Below, piece after piece: positions 1-8,492 of a stretch of DNA of 64,000 bases. The notes beneath the pieces were generated by a model, which saw only the letters and a program-made list of their open reading frames with translations, had not been told where the DNA came from and did not search any database. Source of the stretch: Candidatus Peribacteria bacterium (GTDB lineage Bacteria; Patescibacteriota; Gracilibacteria; Peribacterales; Peribacteraceae). Positions within the stretch are counted from its first letter, which is position 1, and each line of letters starts with the position of its first letter. Made by a program: the position numbers and the translations under genes. Location of the stretch: contig JAHFJM010000001.1 in NCBI GenBank assembly GCA_023245935.1, forward strand, positions 496,001 through 560,000. The letters are read 5' to 3'.

Positions 1-361
1 AGGAGTAGCCGAAGATGAGATTCGGGACACTCGCAGATGCTTTATCGACGGATGCCATGCTCCGACTTTCGTGGATCATGATTCCGATTCCGATGACGAG
101 AAGAATGACGAGTGCGAGGAGAGTCTGGGACATGACAAGAGACATCGTGAGGAAACCGTAGCCGATCTGTACGGAACTGAGACTCACGAGCAGGAGTCCG
201 AGTGTTTTGAGAATCGTGCAGGAAATCGCCTTCGCGGCTCCTTCGGGCTTTGCTCCGGATGCGTGCAGACTTGCCGTCATCAGGAGAGCGAATGTGAGAA
301 ACACTCCAAGCGGGACGTACACGAGGAGGGAGGATTGAAAGAGGCTCGGAAGAGTGTTCAT
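1..361 (-). CDS. Hypothetical membrane protein, 3' end outside window
   Basis: The minus-strand frame from an ATG at 361 stays open to the left edge, so at least 120 residues are visible and the C-terminus is missing. Three hydrophobic segments can be read: around residues 10-32 (starting near LLVYVPLGVFLTF), 55-75 (ILKTLGLLLVSLS) and 80-105 (LVMSQTLLALVILLVIGIGI), the last followed by a charged stretch. I do not recognise the family. It lies downstream of rplK on the same strand with about 90 nt between them, so co-transcription is possible. No Shine-Dalgarno sequence is visible before the start. The other open frames over this stretch have arginine/serine-rich compositions typical of shadows. 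Confidence 0.6.
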   Translation of the reverse strand, partial: MNTLPSLFQSSLLVYVPLGVFLTFALLMTASLHASGAKPEGAAKAISCTILKTLGLLLVSLSSVQIGYGFLTMSLVMSQTLLALVILLVIGIGIMIHESRSMASVDKASASVPNLIFGYS

Positions 362-452
362 GAAAAAATTGGGGAAGGCAGTGGATGAAATCGTAGCGCA
401 TGCATCGGGAAAAATCTGTTGCTGAAGCGCTAATTCAGTGATGTAGCTTCCC

Positions 453-878
453 TTATGCCGCTATCGTCACGCCCATGTTCTTCGCCGTTCCTGCAATCGA
501 ACGCTTCGCGGACTCGATATCGGTTGTGTTGAGATCGGACATTTTGACCTTTGCGATCTCTTCGATCTGCGCCATCGTGATCGTGCCGATCTTGTCCTTG
601 TTCGGCTTGCCGCTGCCCTTCTCCTTGCCGATTTTCTGGAGAATGAGGAAAGAGGCTGGTGGTTTCTTGAGGATGAAGGTGAAGCTTCGATCGTCGTAGA
701 TCGTGATCTCCGCCGGAATCACCTGCCCCATCTGCCCTTTGGTTTTCTCGTTGAACTTCAGACAGAACTCCTGAATGTTGATGCCCGCTTGTCCGAGCAC
801 GGGACCGAGTGGCGGGGCAGGGTTCGCCTGTCCGCCTTTCGCCTGCACTTTGATGACTTTCATGACTTTCTTTGCCAT
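453..878 (-). CDS. rplK: Ribosomal protein L11
   Basis: This encodes large-subunit ribosomal protein L11, which binds 23S rRNA at the GTPase-associated centre. At 141 residues it has the usual family length. The N-terminal half holds the diagnostic [16 protein letters not shown] stretch and the C-terminal half ends with the rRNA-binding region ([24 protein letters not shown]). The frame is open 15 codons further upstream, but the ATG at 878 gives the canonical MAKKV start, and TACACT lies 9 nt upstream on the coding strand. The usual neighbours nusG and rplA are absent on both sides, so the classical secE-nusG-rplK-rplA order is broken here. Confidence 0.96.
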   Translation of the reverse strand: MAKKVMKVIKVQAKGGQANPAPPLGPVLGQAGINIQEFCLKFNEKTKGQMGQVIPAEITIYDDRSFTFILKKPPASFLILQKIGKEKGSGKPNKDKIGTITMAQIEEIAKVKMSDLNTTDIESAKRSIAGTAKNMGVTIAA

Positions 879-919
879 AGCTGCGGCAGTGTAGGGATAG
901 AGAAAGGGTGCGTCAACAC

Positions 920-1636
920 TCACTTACTCAGTTCTCCGATCAACCTACTGATCACTTCCGACCCTTTCTCAGCAATGTGGAATTCGTACAGACGATTCCG
1001 CACGCGGATGAAGAGCACGACTTCAGGGCTGATGGCGGGATCTTTGAAGGAGAGAATATCCACCGGCGGGCCGTTCTGCGGAGTCTGCGTCGTGTCGGTC
1101 AGCCCCGTGAGTTGCGGCGAAAACTGTTCCTGCAACGTCTGTTTGAGCGACGAGAAGATCGTCTTCACGTCGTCACTCTCGATCCATGAAAAAAGCGCGG
1201 CACGATCGTTGTTGAACAGGAGAACCGTCGTTTCGACCTTCGCTCCCTGCGCGTTCAGGGACAGCAGACTCTTCTCGCTCGTCGATGATGTCTGCAGCTG
1301 CAGTGATGCGAGTGTTGTCGGAATATCGATACTGCTCCGTTTCTTCGTCGACACTCCTTTCTTCACGACGCGACGTGATGACGAGGATCCGCTGGTCGCT
1401 TCGATCGGTTGCGGCATCTCCGGGTTTGGCATCTGCTCACTCGAACTTATTGCATCGCTCTCGGAGGATGCAATGTCCGGCATCACTGCACTTGCACTCG
1501 ATGCGCTGTTTTGCTCTTCATTATTTTGATGTATCGCAAGTTCTTGCGGGCGTTCTTTGATGAAATAATCCGCGAGACCGATCGCAGCGACGATCAGGAC
1601 CAGAACCGCACCGATACGGACAGCAGAGTTTGACAC
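920..1636 (-). CDS. Hypothetical single-pass membrane-anchored protein
   Basis: This is a 238-residue protein that starts at a GTG. One N-terminal transmembrane segment or uncleaved signal (about residues 6-25, [18 protein letters not shown]) is followed by a Ser/Glu/Pro-rich linker of about 70 residues. A more globular C-terminal region (about 100-238) contains [20 protein letters not shown] and an [12 protein letters not shown] strand. This arrangement suggests an anchored protein with an extracytoplasmic or tethered C-terminal domain. The family is not recognised. It is upstream of rplK on the same strand. The GTG start is supported by an extended -10 (TGATACACT) ending six bases before it. 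Confidence 0.7.
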   Translation of the reverse strand: MSNSAVRIGAVLVLIVAAIGLADYFIKERPQELAIHQNNEEQNSASSASAVMPDIASSESDAISSSEQMPNPEMPQPIEATSGSSSSRRVVKKGVSTKKRSSIDIPTTLASLQLQTSSTSEKSLLSLNAQGAKVETTVLLFNNDRAALFSWIESDDVKTIFSSLKQTLQEQFSPQLTGLTDTTQTPQNGPPVDILSFKDPAISPEVVLFIRVRNRLYEFHIAEKGSEVISRLIGELSK

Positions 1637-1642
1637 GAAAGA

Positions 1643-1651
1643 AGTGTATCA
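1643..1651 (-). promoter_or_regulatory. Extended -10 element, leaderless-type promoter
   Basis: On the minus strand TGA-TACACT ends six bases before the GTG at 1636. Transcription would begin at or next to the start codon. No ribosome-binding site separates them. Confidence 0.55.
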
Positions 1652-1656
1652 CTTCT

Positions 1657-3726
1657 CTATTTCAACACCACCTTCGCATCCGCAACGACGATCCTATCTT
1701 TCGAGACGAGCACGGGATTCAGGTCGATTTCACTGATCCTCTGGCAATCGTGCATCATCGTCGAAATGTTCACGATCGCTTTGGCAAGACTCTCGATGTC
1801 GAGTGCGCCTTTTCCGCGCATGCCGGTGAGGAGGCGCCAGGATTTGAGAGAGCTCAGCATGTCGTAGGCTTGGTTCATCGTCACCGGCGCGAGTGCGAAG
1901 CACGTGTCCCGAAACAGTTCCGTGTAGATGCCGCCGAGCCCGACCATCACGAGCGGTCCGAAACTTGCATCGCGAATGCCACCGACGATGAATTCGTTTC
2001 CGATCGGGAGAAACTGCTGGATGAGTACGCCGCGTATACCCGCCGTCGGCAGCGCTTTCTTGCAGTTCTTCAGAATGTCTTCGTACGCTGATGCCACTTC
2101 TCTGTCGCTCTGCAGATTCGTTCGCACACCGCCGATATCCGTCTTATGGAGAATATCCGGCGAGCTGACTTTAGCGATGACGGGGTAGCCGATTTGCTTC
2201 GCAAGTTCTACTGCTTCTTCCGCCGATCTCGCAACCGCCTGGTCCGGTGTTGGGAGATCGTAGAGCTCGAAGAGGTCTTCGGTCAGTTCTTCTTCGAGCA
2301 GTCCGGTTTGCCCTTTGAGGATTCCCGATGCACCGGAAGATCGATCATCATCGCGGTCGTGATTGGTTTTTTCTGGTGTGTGCGTTGTCTTTTCGAGCAT
2401 TGCTGCCATTCCTCGCATCGCGGCTTCTGGAGTAATAAAGCAGGGGAGACCGGCATCGCTGAAGATTTTCTTTGCACTTTCTACGTGCGGACCGCCCATG
2501 AAACAGGGAATGATCGGGACAAGCGGATGAGATTTCTTCATCGTGACAACAGCCTTCGCGATTTCTTCGCACGGCGTCATCACCTGCGGTGTAAGGAGGA
2601 CGACAATGCCATCAACCTCCGGATCCTGCGCGCAGGCATGCAGTGCGGCTTTGTATCGATCCGCTTTTGCATCACCGAGAACATCGACGGGATTACCGAT
2701 GCTTGCAGCCTCGGGCAGTGCGGCTTTCAAAGCCGCTTTCGTTTCCGGATCCAAATCCGTGAGTAGTAGTTTCTCACGCTCAGCTGCATCGGTTGCCAGC
2801 ACTCCCGGTCCGCCGGCATTCGTGATGACGGCAATCGTCGGCGAAAGAAGAGGAGGCTCGCTGGAAAGTACCGAGAGGAGATCCAAAAATTCTTCCGCAC
2901 CGTGCGCGCGGTGGATACCGGCAGCGTCGCAGGCTGCAACGAGTGCCGCATCCGATCCCGCGAGTGCGCCTGTGTGTGACGACACGGCTTTCGCTCCGCG
3001 CGTGGATACTCCTGCCTTGAGGAGCACGATCGGTTTCTTCGCGCTGATCCGTTTCGCGGTTTCGGTGAACCGTGCGCCGTCCTTGATGCTCTCGAGGTAC
3101 AGACCGATCACTCGTGTCTTCTTGTCCTCTTCGCAGATTTCCAAAAAATCAGATTCGTCCATTGCCGCTTTATTGCCGATGCTTGCGACAATCGAGAACG
3201 CCATTCCGGATCCTTCGGCACTGTCGAGCAGCGCGACCGCCATCGCACCGGATTGGCTGATGAGTGCGATCGATCCTGAAGCGCTTGGGGTTGCGGCAAA
3301 TGATGCGTTCAGTCCGATGCTCGGTCTGAGAATGCCGAGGCAATTGGGACCGATGAGAGTCATCTTGTATTTCTTTGCGATGGTCGCGAGTTCTTCTTCA
3401 CGTGTTCTTCCCTCGTTCGTGCCAAGTTCACCGAATCCCGCGGAAATTACGACGAGTGTCTTCACCTTCTTCTTCCCGCACTCCTCTGCAATGGCACAAA
3501 CGGTCGCCGCCGGTGTGACGATCACGGCAAGATCGACAGCCCCCGAGATATCACCGATTGTCGCAAAGCATTTCTTTCCCATCATCTCCGTATGTTTCGG
3601 GTTCACCGGAAACACCTCTCCTTTATAGCTTCCTCCAATAAGATTTTTCAGTATCGAACATCCGAGCTTCGTTTCATCGTCGCTTGCACCGATCAGTGCG
3701 ACGGACTTTGGTTCAAGGACGTACAT
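1657..3726 (-). CDS. ADP-forming acetyl/acyl-CoA synthetase, fused alpha and beta subunits
   Basis: This 689-residue protein has the domain order of an NDP-forming acyl-CoA synthetase. It opens with a CoA-binding Rossmann domain (VALIGASDD near residue 10), followed by two succinyl-CoA-ligase-like domains. The second of these carries the expected phosphohistidine region (SSHTGALAG, about residue 250). It ends with an ATP-grasp domain (about 470-689; ELYDLPTPDQAVARSAEEA and GYPVIAKVSSPDILHKTDIGGV). These enzymes convert acyl-CoA, ADP and phosphate to acid, CoA and ATP, a substrate-level phosphorylation step common in fermenters and archaea. The start is at 3726, with TACACT seven bases upstream. 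The next gene diverges. The acyl substrate cannot be told from the sequence. Confidence 0.9.
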   Translation of the reverse strand: MYVLEPKSVALIGASDDETKLGCSILKNLIGGSYKGEVFPVNPKHTEMMGKKCFATIGDISGAVDLAVIVTPAATVCAIAEECGKKKVKTLVVISAGFGELGTNEGRTREEELATIAKKYKMTLIGPNCLGILRPSIGLNASFAATPSASGSIALISQSGAMAVALLDSAEGSGMAFSIVASIGNKAAMDESDFLEICEEDKKTRVIGLYLESIKDGARFTETAKRISAKKPIVLLKAGVSTRGAKAVSSHTGALAGSDAALVAACDAAGIHRAHGAEEFLDLLSVLSSEPPLLSPTIAVITNAGGPGVLATDAAEREKLLLTDLDPETKAALKAALPEAASIGNPVDVLGDAKADRYKAALHACAQDPEVDGIVVLLTPQVMTPCEEIAKAVVTMKKSHPLVPIIPCFMGGPHVESAKKIFSDAGLPCFITPEAAMRGMAAMLEKTTHTPEKTNHDRDDDRSSGASGILKGQTGLLEEELTEDLFELYDLPTPDQAVARSAEEAVELAKQIGYPVIAKVSSPDILHKTDIGGVRTNLQSDREVASAYEDILKNCKKALPTAGIRGVLIQQFLPIGNEFIVGGIRDASFGPLVMVGLGGIYTELFRDTCFALAPVTMNQAYDMLSSLKSWRLLTGMRGKGALDIESLAKAIVNISTMMHDCQRISEIDLNPVLVSKDRIVVADAKVVLK

Positions 3727-3733
3727 GGGGGAG

Positions 3734-3739
3734 AGTGTA
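3734..3739 (-). promoter_or_regulatory. -10-like element before acyl-CoA synthetase
   Basis: Minus-strand TACACT lies seven bases before the ATG at 3726. It fits the leaderless pattern seen at many genes in this window. Confidence 0.45.
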
Positions 3740-3793
3740 CATCATGCGCAGTATTGCATCTTCTTAGGATATCTTGTAGCTTCAGTCTATTCT

Positions 3794-4243
3794 ATGTGGT
3801 GGCCCGGTTTGATCATAGCGCAACAAATACTTTACTTCGGTGTTGTACTTATTCCTGTTGCAATTATTGTTGAAGCTTTTGCCCTATATCAGCAGCGAAT
3901 ATTCCCCATAAAACGTGCAATTATTGCAGCAGCAATTGGTAATATGTGGTCATTTGTCGTTGGGACAGTGGTCATGGCATTGGCGATGCTTCCGTGGCAC
4001 TTCCTCGTCGATGAACTGCTAGGAGGGACATTCCATCCGTTCAACAAAATTGTGACTATTTTGCTGATGTTTGGAGGAAGCATAGTCCTTGAATCCTTTG
4101 TTGTTGCGAAAGCATTCGGCAAATCATCGAAGAGACTTTTTCTTCCCCTGTCGATCGGAAACTTGCTCGCATACATATTCCTCGCCTTCACATTGAGTGG
4201 TTTCACTATCCAGTTTGGGGAAATGCCCTCGGCAATACTGTGA
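3794..4243 (+). CDS. Hypothetical four-helix membrane protein
   Basis: This 149-residue protein is strongly hydrophobic. About four membrane segments can be read: LIIAQQILYFGVVLIPVAII, AAAIGNMWSFVVGTVVMALA, IVTILLMFGGSIVLESFVVA, and LSIGNLLAYIFLAFTLSG. Charged loops (QQRIFPIKR, KAFGKSSKR) would face the cytoplasm. The frame is open back to 3725, but that start would overlap the divergent synthetase gene, and the ATG at 3794 begins directly before the first helix. I do not recognise the family. The local sequence is richer in A+T than its neighbours. It is probably monocistronic or read together with the following lipoprotein. Confidence 0.65.
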   Translation: MWWPGLIIAQQILYFGVVLIPVAIIVEAFALYQQRIFPIKRAIIAAAIGNMWSFVVGTVVMALAMLPWHFLVDELLGGTFHPFNKIVTILLMFGGSIVLESFVVAKAFGKSSKRLFLPLSIGNLLAYIFLAFTLSGFTIQFGEMPSAIL

Positions 4244-4276
4244 TTGGTACGTATGATTGTGCTGTGACTCCCTTTC

Positions 4277-4285
4277 TGCCATGAT
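4277..4285 (+). promoter_or_regulatory. Extended -10 element before lipoprotein
   Basis: TGC-CATGAT ends six bases before the ATG at 4292, the same spacing as other predicted leaderless starts in the window. Confidence 0.4.
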
Positions 4286-4291
4286 CGATGC

Positions 4292-4834
4292 ATGAAATAT
4301 ACTTTTCACTCTTTGCTGCTTTCTTTGTTTCTGCTTGCGGGATGCCAACTGAATCCGTCACCTCAGAAAAACGTAGGGACTTCCGACAGTTCTGCGATGA
4401 GTGAGCAGGCTTCATCAGAGCAGTATGTGCATTGGAAGACGTATCAAGATGCAAAAACCGGCATCCGCATCGATTATCCTTCCGATGAGTACTTTGTGAC
4501 ACTCAATCAGTCGGATGACAACATCCAATTTGGCGGCAAGAAAATCGCCATTGAAGGAGTTGCTTCAGGAGACAATATGCCTGAGGGACAGCATGTCGAA
4601 TTCTACCGAACGAAGGATGCGCGGATCCTCGATTATCTGCATAAGGAAAATGATTTTACAACAACGAAAATGGTCAATGCCGTTCCATGGCAACAGTACG
4701 GATGCAAAGGAGGGTGCTTGGGTGACGTGTATGGCTACCTGACACAGAAAAACGGATACTATTATGTTTTTGAATCCATGTGGGGACCGGAGAATCCCGT
4801 CTCGGAAAGAATGCTGCAGTCACTGAGTTTTTGA
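4292..4834 (+). CDS. Hypothetical lipoprotein
   Basis: This 180-residue secreted lipoprotein has a signal peptide (MKYTFHSLLLSLFLLAGC) that ends in a clear lipobox, LLAGC, so Cys18 should be lipidated. A Ser-rich linker of about 25 residues follows. The remaining globular domain begins WKTYQDAKTGIRIDYPSDE. The phrase 'Y.D..TGI.I.YP..' resembles the opening of PsbP-like or 'photosystem II reaction centre' type small lipoprotein domains, common in bacteria, but that is only a hint. Two further Cys residues (YGCKGGCLG, about residue 130) could form a disulfide. No catalytic signature is visible. Confidence 0.75.
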   Translation: MKYTFHSLLLSLFLLAGCQLNPSPQKNVGTSDSSAMSEQASSEQYVHWKTYQDAKTGIRIDYPSDEYFVTLNQSDDNIQFGGKKIAIEGVASGDNMPEGQHVEFYRTKDARILDYLHKENDFTTTKMVNAVPWQQYGCKGGCLGDVYGYLTQKNGYYYVFESMWGPENPVSERMLQSLSF

Positions 4835-4869
4835 GTCGTTCGCAGCTTTCGCTTGCCAAGGGATGACCG

Positions 4870-4878
4870 TGCTACACT
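4870..4878 (+). promoter_or_regulatory. Extended -10 promoter of ruvB
   Basis: TGC-TACACT ends six bases before the ruvB ATG at 4885. The same TGCTACACT-N6-start arrangement recurs at rbfA and trxB. Confidence 0.6.
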
Positions 4879-4884
4879 TTCCGT

Positions 4885-5925
4885 ATGGTTCTCAAACGCA
4901 CTCAGCGCAAAGACGAGACCCTCGAGAAGGTTCTCGTTCCTGAGGAAGCAGCCGAGGCGGAAGCGTCGCTCCGTCCGATGACGCTGGATGAGTACATCGG
5001 ACAGACGGATTTGAAGCAACATTTGCTTGTGTACTTGGAGGCGGCAAAAAAGCGTACCGAGCCGCTCGGACACACGATTCTGCACGGTCCTCCGGGACTT
5101 GGGAAAACCACGCTCGCCTATATTCTTGCCAAAGAAATGAATGCGCAGATACGCGTGACGTCGGGACCCGCGATCGAGAAGCCGGGAGATCTCGCATCGC
5201 TGCTCACGAACTTGCAGGCGGGCGACATTCTCTTCATCGATGAGATCCATCGCCTGCGACCCGCAATCGAAGAGGTGCTCTACTCCGCAATGGAGGACTA
5301 CGCGCTCGATCTTGTGATCGGCAAGGGACCGTCCGCGCGTTCGATGCGCATCGATCTGCAGCCGTTCACGCTGATCGGCGCGACGACGAAAGCGGGTGCT
5401 GTGAGCATGCCGCTTCGGGATCGTTTTATTCACAACTTCAAACTCGCGTTCTATCAGGTCGAGGAATTGAAGAAGATCATTGCGCGGACTGCGGGGATTC
5501 TCTCGGTTGCGATGGACGCCGATGCCGGGGATCTCCTCGCGCGCGCGAGCCGCAGCACACCGCGTATTGCGAATCGCCTCGTCCGATCTGTTCGTGACTT
5601 TGCGCAAGTGAACAACGAAGAAACGGTGACACATGCACGTGTGAAGGCGACACTCACGTCACTCGGGATCGACAGTCATGGGCTCGACACGACCGATCGC
5701 TTGATTCTGCTCTCGATCATCGAAAAATTCTCCGGCGGTCCCGTCGGACTTTCGGCACTTGCCGCGATGCTCAGCGACGAGCAGGAGACGCTGGAGGATG
5801 TGTACGAACCGTATCTGCTTCAGTGTGGCTACTTGCAGCGCACGCCAAAAGGACGCATTGCGACGAAGATGGCATATGAACTGCTGGGGATACAGATGCC
5901 GGAAGGGGAGCGGAGATTGTTCTGA
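4885..5925 (+). CDS. ruvB: Holliday junction branch migration helicase RuvB
   Basis: RuvB is the AAA+ hexameric motor that drives branch migration of Holliday junctions with RuvA. The 346-residue length is typical. Visible motifs are Walker A GPPGLGKTTLA (about residue 69), Walker B FIDEIHRL (about 116), sensor 1 GATTKAG (about 167) and the arginine-finger region RSTPRIANRL (about 225). The C-terminal winged-helix domain ends PYLLQCGYLQRTPKGRIAT. Neither ruvA nor ruvC lies in the window. The gene stands alone between a lipoprotein and a convergent gene that ends 7 nt away. A leaderless-type promoter lies directly before the ATG. Confidence 0.97.
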   Translation: MVLKRTQRKDETLEKVLVPEEAAEAEASLRPMTLDEYIGQTDLKQHLLVYLEAAKKRTEPLGHTILHGPPGLGKTTLAYILAKEMNAQIRVTSGPAIEKPGDLASLLTNLQAGDILFIDEIHRLRPAIEEVLYSAMEDYALDLVIGKGPSARSMRIDLQPFTLIGATTKAGAVSMPLRDRFIHNFKLAFYQVEELKKIIARTAGILSVAMDADAGDLLARASRSTPRIANRLVRSVRDFAQVNNEETVTHARVKATLTSLGIDSHGLDTTDRLILLSIIEKFSGGPVGLSALAAMLSDEQETLEDVYEPYLLQCGYLQRTPKGRIATKMAYELLGIQMPEGERRLF

Positions 5926-5932
5926 AGCTCTG

Positions 5933-6506
5933 TTATTTCTTCTCTTTTTTCAGAGTCAGGACCCCGGGGAATCTTCCGATGTCTATGATGATTTCAATCT
6001 TGGCATCTTTTCCACTGAGAATTTGTGCACACGCGGCGGCTAGTGTCTTCTCAGTGAAGACGGATTTTCCGCTGAAGCTGGCGATAGCACCGGTGACCGT
6101 GAGTATACTCTCCGCATCTTTACTCGGGGTTGTCTTCTCGGATGAGAGTACTTGGATCTCTGATCCAAAAACCTCTTCCTTAATGACGACCGGCAGTCCA
6201 TCGACAAGGAGCACCTTTCCGTCCTCCGAGTGTTTGACGATAATTTTTTTCTTCATCTTCTTCTCCCCTTCGCCGATCTCTACCTCGATTTCCCTTTCCT
6301 CTCCGAGCGGAATCGGTCCGTCTTTCGCTTTCCAGAGATCCTTCACTTCCTTTTTTTTTCTCCGCATCTTCGCCCTTTCCAAGAGCGCTGCTCATGGCGG
6401 CTATCACGGATGCACTCATCAGCGTTTCTTTCAGAAAGTCTCGGCGTGTGGAGTTGCTTTCAGAAGTGGTCGTGAACGTCTCTTTTGCCTCGTTTGCGTT
6501 GCGCAT
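5933..6506 (-). pseudogene. Tat-signal protein split by a one-base shift in an A9 run
   Basis: The ATG at 6506 begins a frame with a twin-arginine signal: TRRDFLK at about residues 21-27, then a hydrophobic stretch LMSASVIAAMSSALG. At nine consecutive T on the plus strand (6351-6359; A9 in the coding sense) this frame turns into Arg/Glu-rich junk that runs to 6180. The adjacent frame continues with an ordinary domain (KEVKDLWKAKDGPIPLG to VLTLKKEKK, ending 5933). Removing one A restores a single protein of about 190 residues. It may be a real mutation, a phase-variable or slippage-corrected gene, or an assembly error in a homopolymer. A promoter and an operator-like palindrome upstream look intact. 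The exported domain is not recognised. Confidence 0.7.
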
Positions 6507-6512
6507 GCTACC

Positions 6513-6536
6513 AGTATAGTCGTACGAATGTCGTAC
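6513..6536 (-). promoter_or_regulatory. -10 element overlapped upstream by a 15-bp palindrome
   Basis: On the minus strand TATACT (6518-6513) ends six bases before the ATG at 6506. Just upstream, positions 6522-6536 form a perfect palindrome, GTACGA-N3-TCGTAC, in the spacer/-35 region. That is where a repressor dimer would sit. The palindrome also lies within 20 bp of the end of the neighbouring glycosyltransferase gene. Confidence 0.5.
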
Positions 6537-6540
6537 ACAA

Positions 6541-7662
6541 CTATAATACCCTCCCCCCCATCACTTCGGTGATTTTTTGAGAGAGCTCCTGCTTGAACTT
6601 TTCCTGCGAAAACTTCCTCGCCTGTTCTCTGCATGCATCGCGCGAATATTTTGTACTGTCAAATTTCACCAGAACTTCTTGCAGTGCCTCCACTGTCGGA
6701 TCACCAAAAAATTCTCCCGTCTTTCCTTCAACAATCGTCTCGAGTGCTCCGCCCGACCGATAGGCAATCACCGGTGTGCCGCATGCCATGGATTCAAGCG
6801 GAACCAAGCCGAAATCTTCGTCGCCGGGGAAGATCGTCCCGATCGCCGATGCATACAGATCCGCGAGTTCGTCTCCCTGTCTCCATCCGTAGAATTCGAT
6901 CGTCGGACCGGAAAGTTTCTTGAGCCTCTGCATATCAGATCCTTCGCCGACGACTTTTAGATATTTTCCGAGTTTGTTGCAGGCTTCGATTGCGAGGTCG
7001 ATCCGCTTGTAACGGACGAGAGAAGAGACGATGAGAAAGTAGTCGGGGCGTTGCATGTGTTCGTTGATCGGTTTTCGTTCTTGCAACCAGAAGTCATCGA
7101 TCGGCGGGGTGACAACATCGCTTGTTCTTCGCCAGTACAACTCGATTCTTCGCTGCACCGTTTTCGACGCCGCAAGCAATGTGTCCGGTCGATCCGCCGC
7201 TTCGCAGTCCCAGATACGGAGTGTGTGGAAGATGCGCTGCAGATATCGTTTCTTCAAAAATCCCAACGGTCCATGTGATGCTTCCCGGATCACATCGTGC
7301 GTTCTGTCCCACAGGTAGCGCGCAGGGGAGTTGATGATGGAGAGATGCTTGGGCTTCCCGTTCGTAATGATCCCGTGTGCGAATGCGGAAGAAGTCGAAA
7401 TCACAAGATCGAATTCAGAAAAATCCCAGGCTTCGACCGCGCGGGGGAACGATCTGAGGTAGAGATGATGATTGTAGGAGCCGAAAAGAGGATGAATCGT
7501 ACTCGTGCGTACGCGTTCTCTTGGGAACCAGTCACCGAGCTTCTTCTCGTCATACAGAAGCGCAAAGATCGGTGCATCAGGAAACATTGCCGCGAGTATC
7601 CGGAGAACGCGTTCCGCGCCACCGCGCATAGTCAGGAGTTCATGGACGAGAGCGATTTTCAT
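6541..7662 (-). CDS. Family 4 glycosyltransferase
   Basis: This 373-residue GT-B fold glycosyltransferase has an N-terminal domain with the glycine-rich acceptor loop (MRGGAERVLR, about residues 12-21). Its C-terminal domain carries the GT4 donor site: GEGSDMQRLKK, then PGDEDFGLVPLESMACGTPVIAYRSGG, which holds the conserved E-x7-E. Such enzymes transfer a sugar from a nucleotide donor to a lipid or glycan at the inner membrane. The frame starts at 7674, but ATG 7662 (MKIALVHEL) matches the family and has TATGCT seven bases upstream. The acceptor is unknown. It is separate from the other glycosyltransferase cluster at 18.9-22 kb. Confidence 0.88.
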   Translation of the reverse strand: MKIALVHELLTMRGGAERVLRILAAMFPDAPIFALLYDEKKLGDWFPRERVRTSTIHPLFGSYNHHLYLRSFPRAVEAWDFSEFDLVISTSSAFAHGIITNGKPKHLSIINSPARYLWDRTHDVIREASHGPLGFLKKRYLQRIFHTLRIWDCEAADRPDTLLAASKTVQRRIELYWRRTSDVVTPPIDDFWLQERKPINEHMQRPDYFLIVSSLVRYKRIDLAIEACNKLGKYLKVVGEGSDMQRLKKLSGPTIEFYGWRQGDELADLYASAIGTIFPGDEDFGLVPLESMACGTPVIAYRSGGALETIVEGKTGEFFGDPTVEALQEVLVKFDSTKYSRDACREQARKFSQEKFKQELSQKITEVMGGRVL

Positions 7663-7669
7663 CACAATC

Positions 7670-7675
7670 AGCATA
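7670..7675 (-). promoter_or_regulatory. -10-like element of glycosyltransferase
   Basis: Minus-strand TATGCT lies seven bases before the ATG at 7662. It overlaps the alternative start at 7674 and so favours the later one. Confidence 0.4.
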
Positions 7676-7728
7676 CCTTGTTTCCCTTCCCTTGACTTCG
7701 TCTGAAAAATGACGAGAATGCCGACCTC

Positions 7729-7941
7729 ATGAATCTCACTCCATCCAAGTCGGCAGACATTCTCGCTGCAGTTGAATCAACGCCCACGAGTGATGTTATT
7801 CCTCTCACCGAGAGTGAGATACTGCTTGCGGAACAAGAAGAGCGCTATGCTGCATTGGTGTATACGTGCATGGAAGCAAAACAAGATGCGGAAGCCGGGA
7901 TTCGCAGGAATAATTACAACACGCAGCGCTACGAAGCATAA
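7729..7941 (+). CDS. Small hypothetical acidic protein
   Basis: This 70-residue protein is soluble by composition. It has an acidic, probably helical middle (TESEILLAEQEERYAALVY) and a basic tail (GIRRNNYNTQRYEA). There is no signal peptide, membrane segment or known motif. A possible promoter, TTGACT (7692-7697), 16 nt, GAGAAT (7714-7719), lies before the ATG. The reading frame is short, but its composition looks protein-like and nothing else occupies this stretch. Confidence 0.45.
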   Translation: MNLTPSKSADILAAVESTPTSDVIPLTESEILLAEQEERYAALVYTCMEAKQDAEAGIRRNNYNTQRYEA

Positions 7942-8076
7942 TTCTGAGCGAACTTCTGACTTCGTCACCATCGTTTTTTTGTTATTTTCTTGAGAAAAAA
8001 TCGGTGCCGGGTGACTTCGTACATGCTTTCTCTGTTCACCGCATTGTGAACCGTGAATACTGCGCCATTCCTTTCT

Positions 8077-8466
8077 ATGCCTCTTTCTGAATCATCATCG
8101 GGACATGCGCACTTTCCAAGGGCTATGGAAGTTCAGCTCCGCTCTGCGTGGGATGGCGGTGAATTCTTTGATGAGCTGAATGATTGGGATGAGGACTCGG
8201 TTTCAGACGTATCTGAAGCAGAGGTCGTGAGTCTGGAATCGAGGGAATCACTTCTTCGGCTTTTGGGGAATTCCAAGAGCGCAAAGAAGACCGTGCAAGC
8301 ACAAGAACCTGCCGACCATCTTCCGGGCTGGGTTCATGAATTTGAATCGCATCCTGCGCCATCACAACCGTTGTCCGATAAAATTCGGAGGAAACAGGAG
8401 ATGGGTTTGCTTGGCAATGTTGAGCAGAAGCAAAATGCCACAGGGGGGATGTCGAACCACACATGA
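8077..8466 (+). CDS. Hypothetical acidic soluble protein
   Basis: This protein is about 129 residues from the ATG at 8077, or 137 from a GTG at 8053. It is rich in Glu, Asp and Ser (FFDELNDWDEDSVSDVSEAEVVSLESRE) with a more basic C-terminal half (SDKIRRKQEMGLLGNVEQKQ), and is probably largely disordered. No signal peptide or motif is recognised. AATACT lies 15 nt before the ATG. It is followed by the candidate small RNA and bidirectional terminator at 8.5-8.6 kb. The coding call rests on length and composition only. Confidence 0.45.
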   Translation: MPLSESSSGHAHFPRAMEVQLRSAWDGGEFFDELNDWDEDSVSDVSEAEVVSLESRESLLRLLGNSKSAKKTVQAQEPADHLPGWVHEFESHPAPSQPLSDKIRRKQEMGLLGNVEQKQNATGGMSNHT

Positions 8467-8492
8467 ATGCTCTTCCATTCCGTTGTAAAGTT

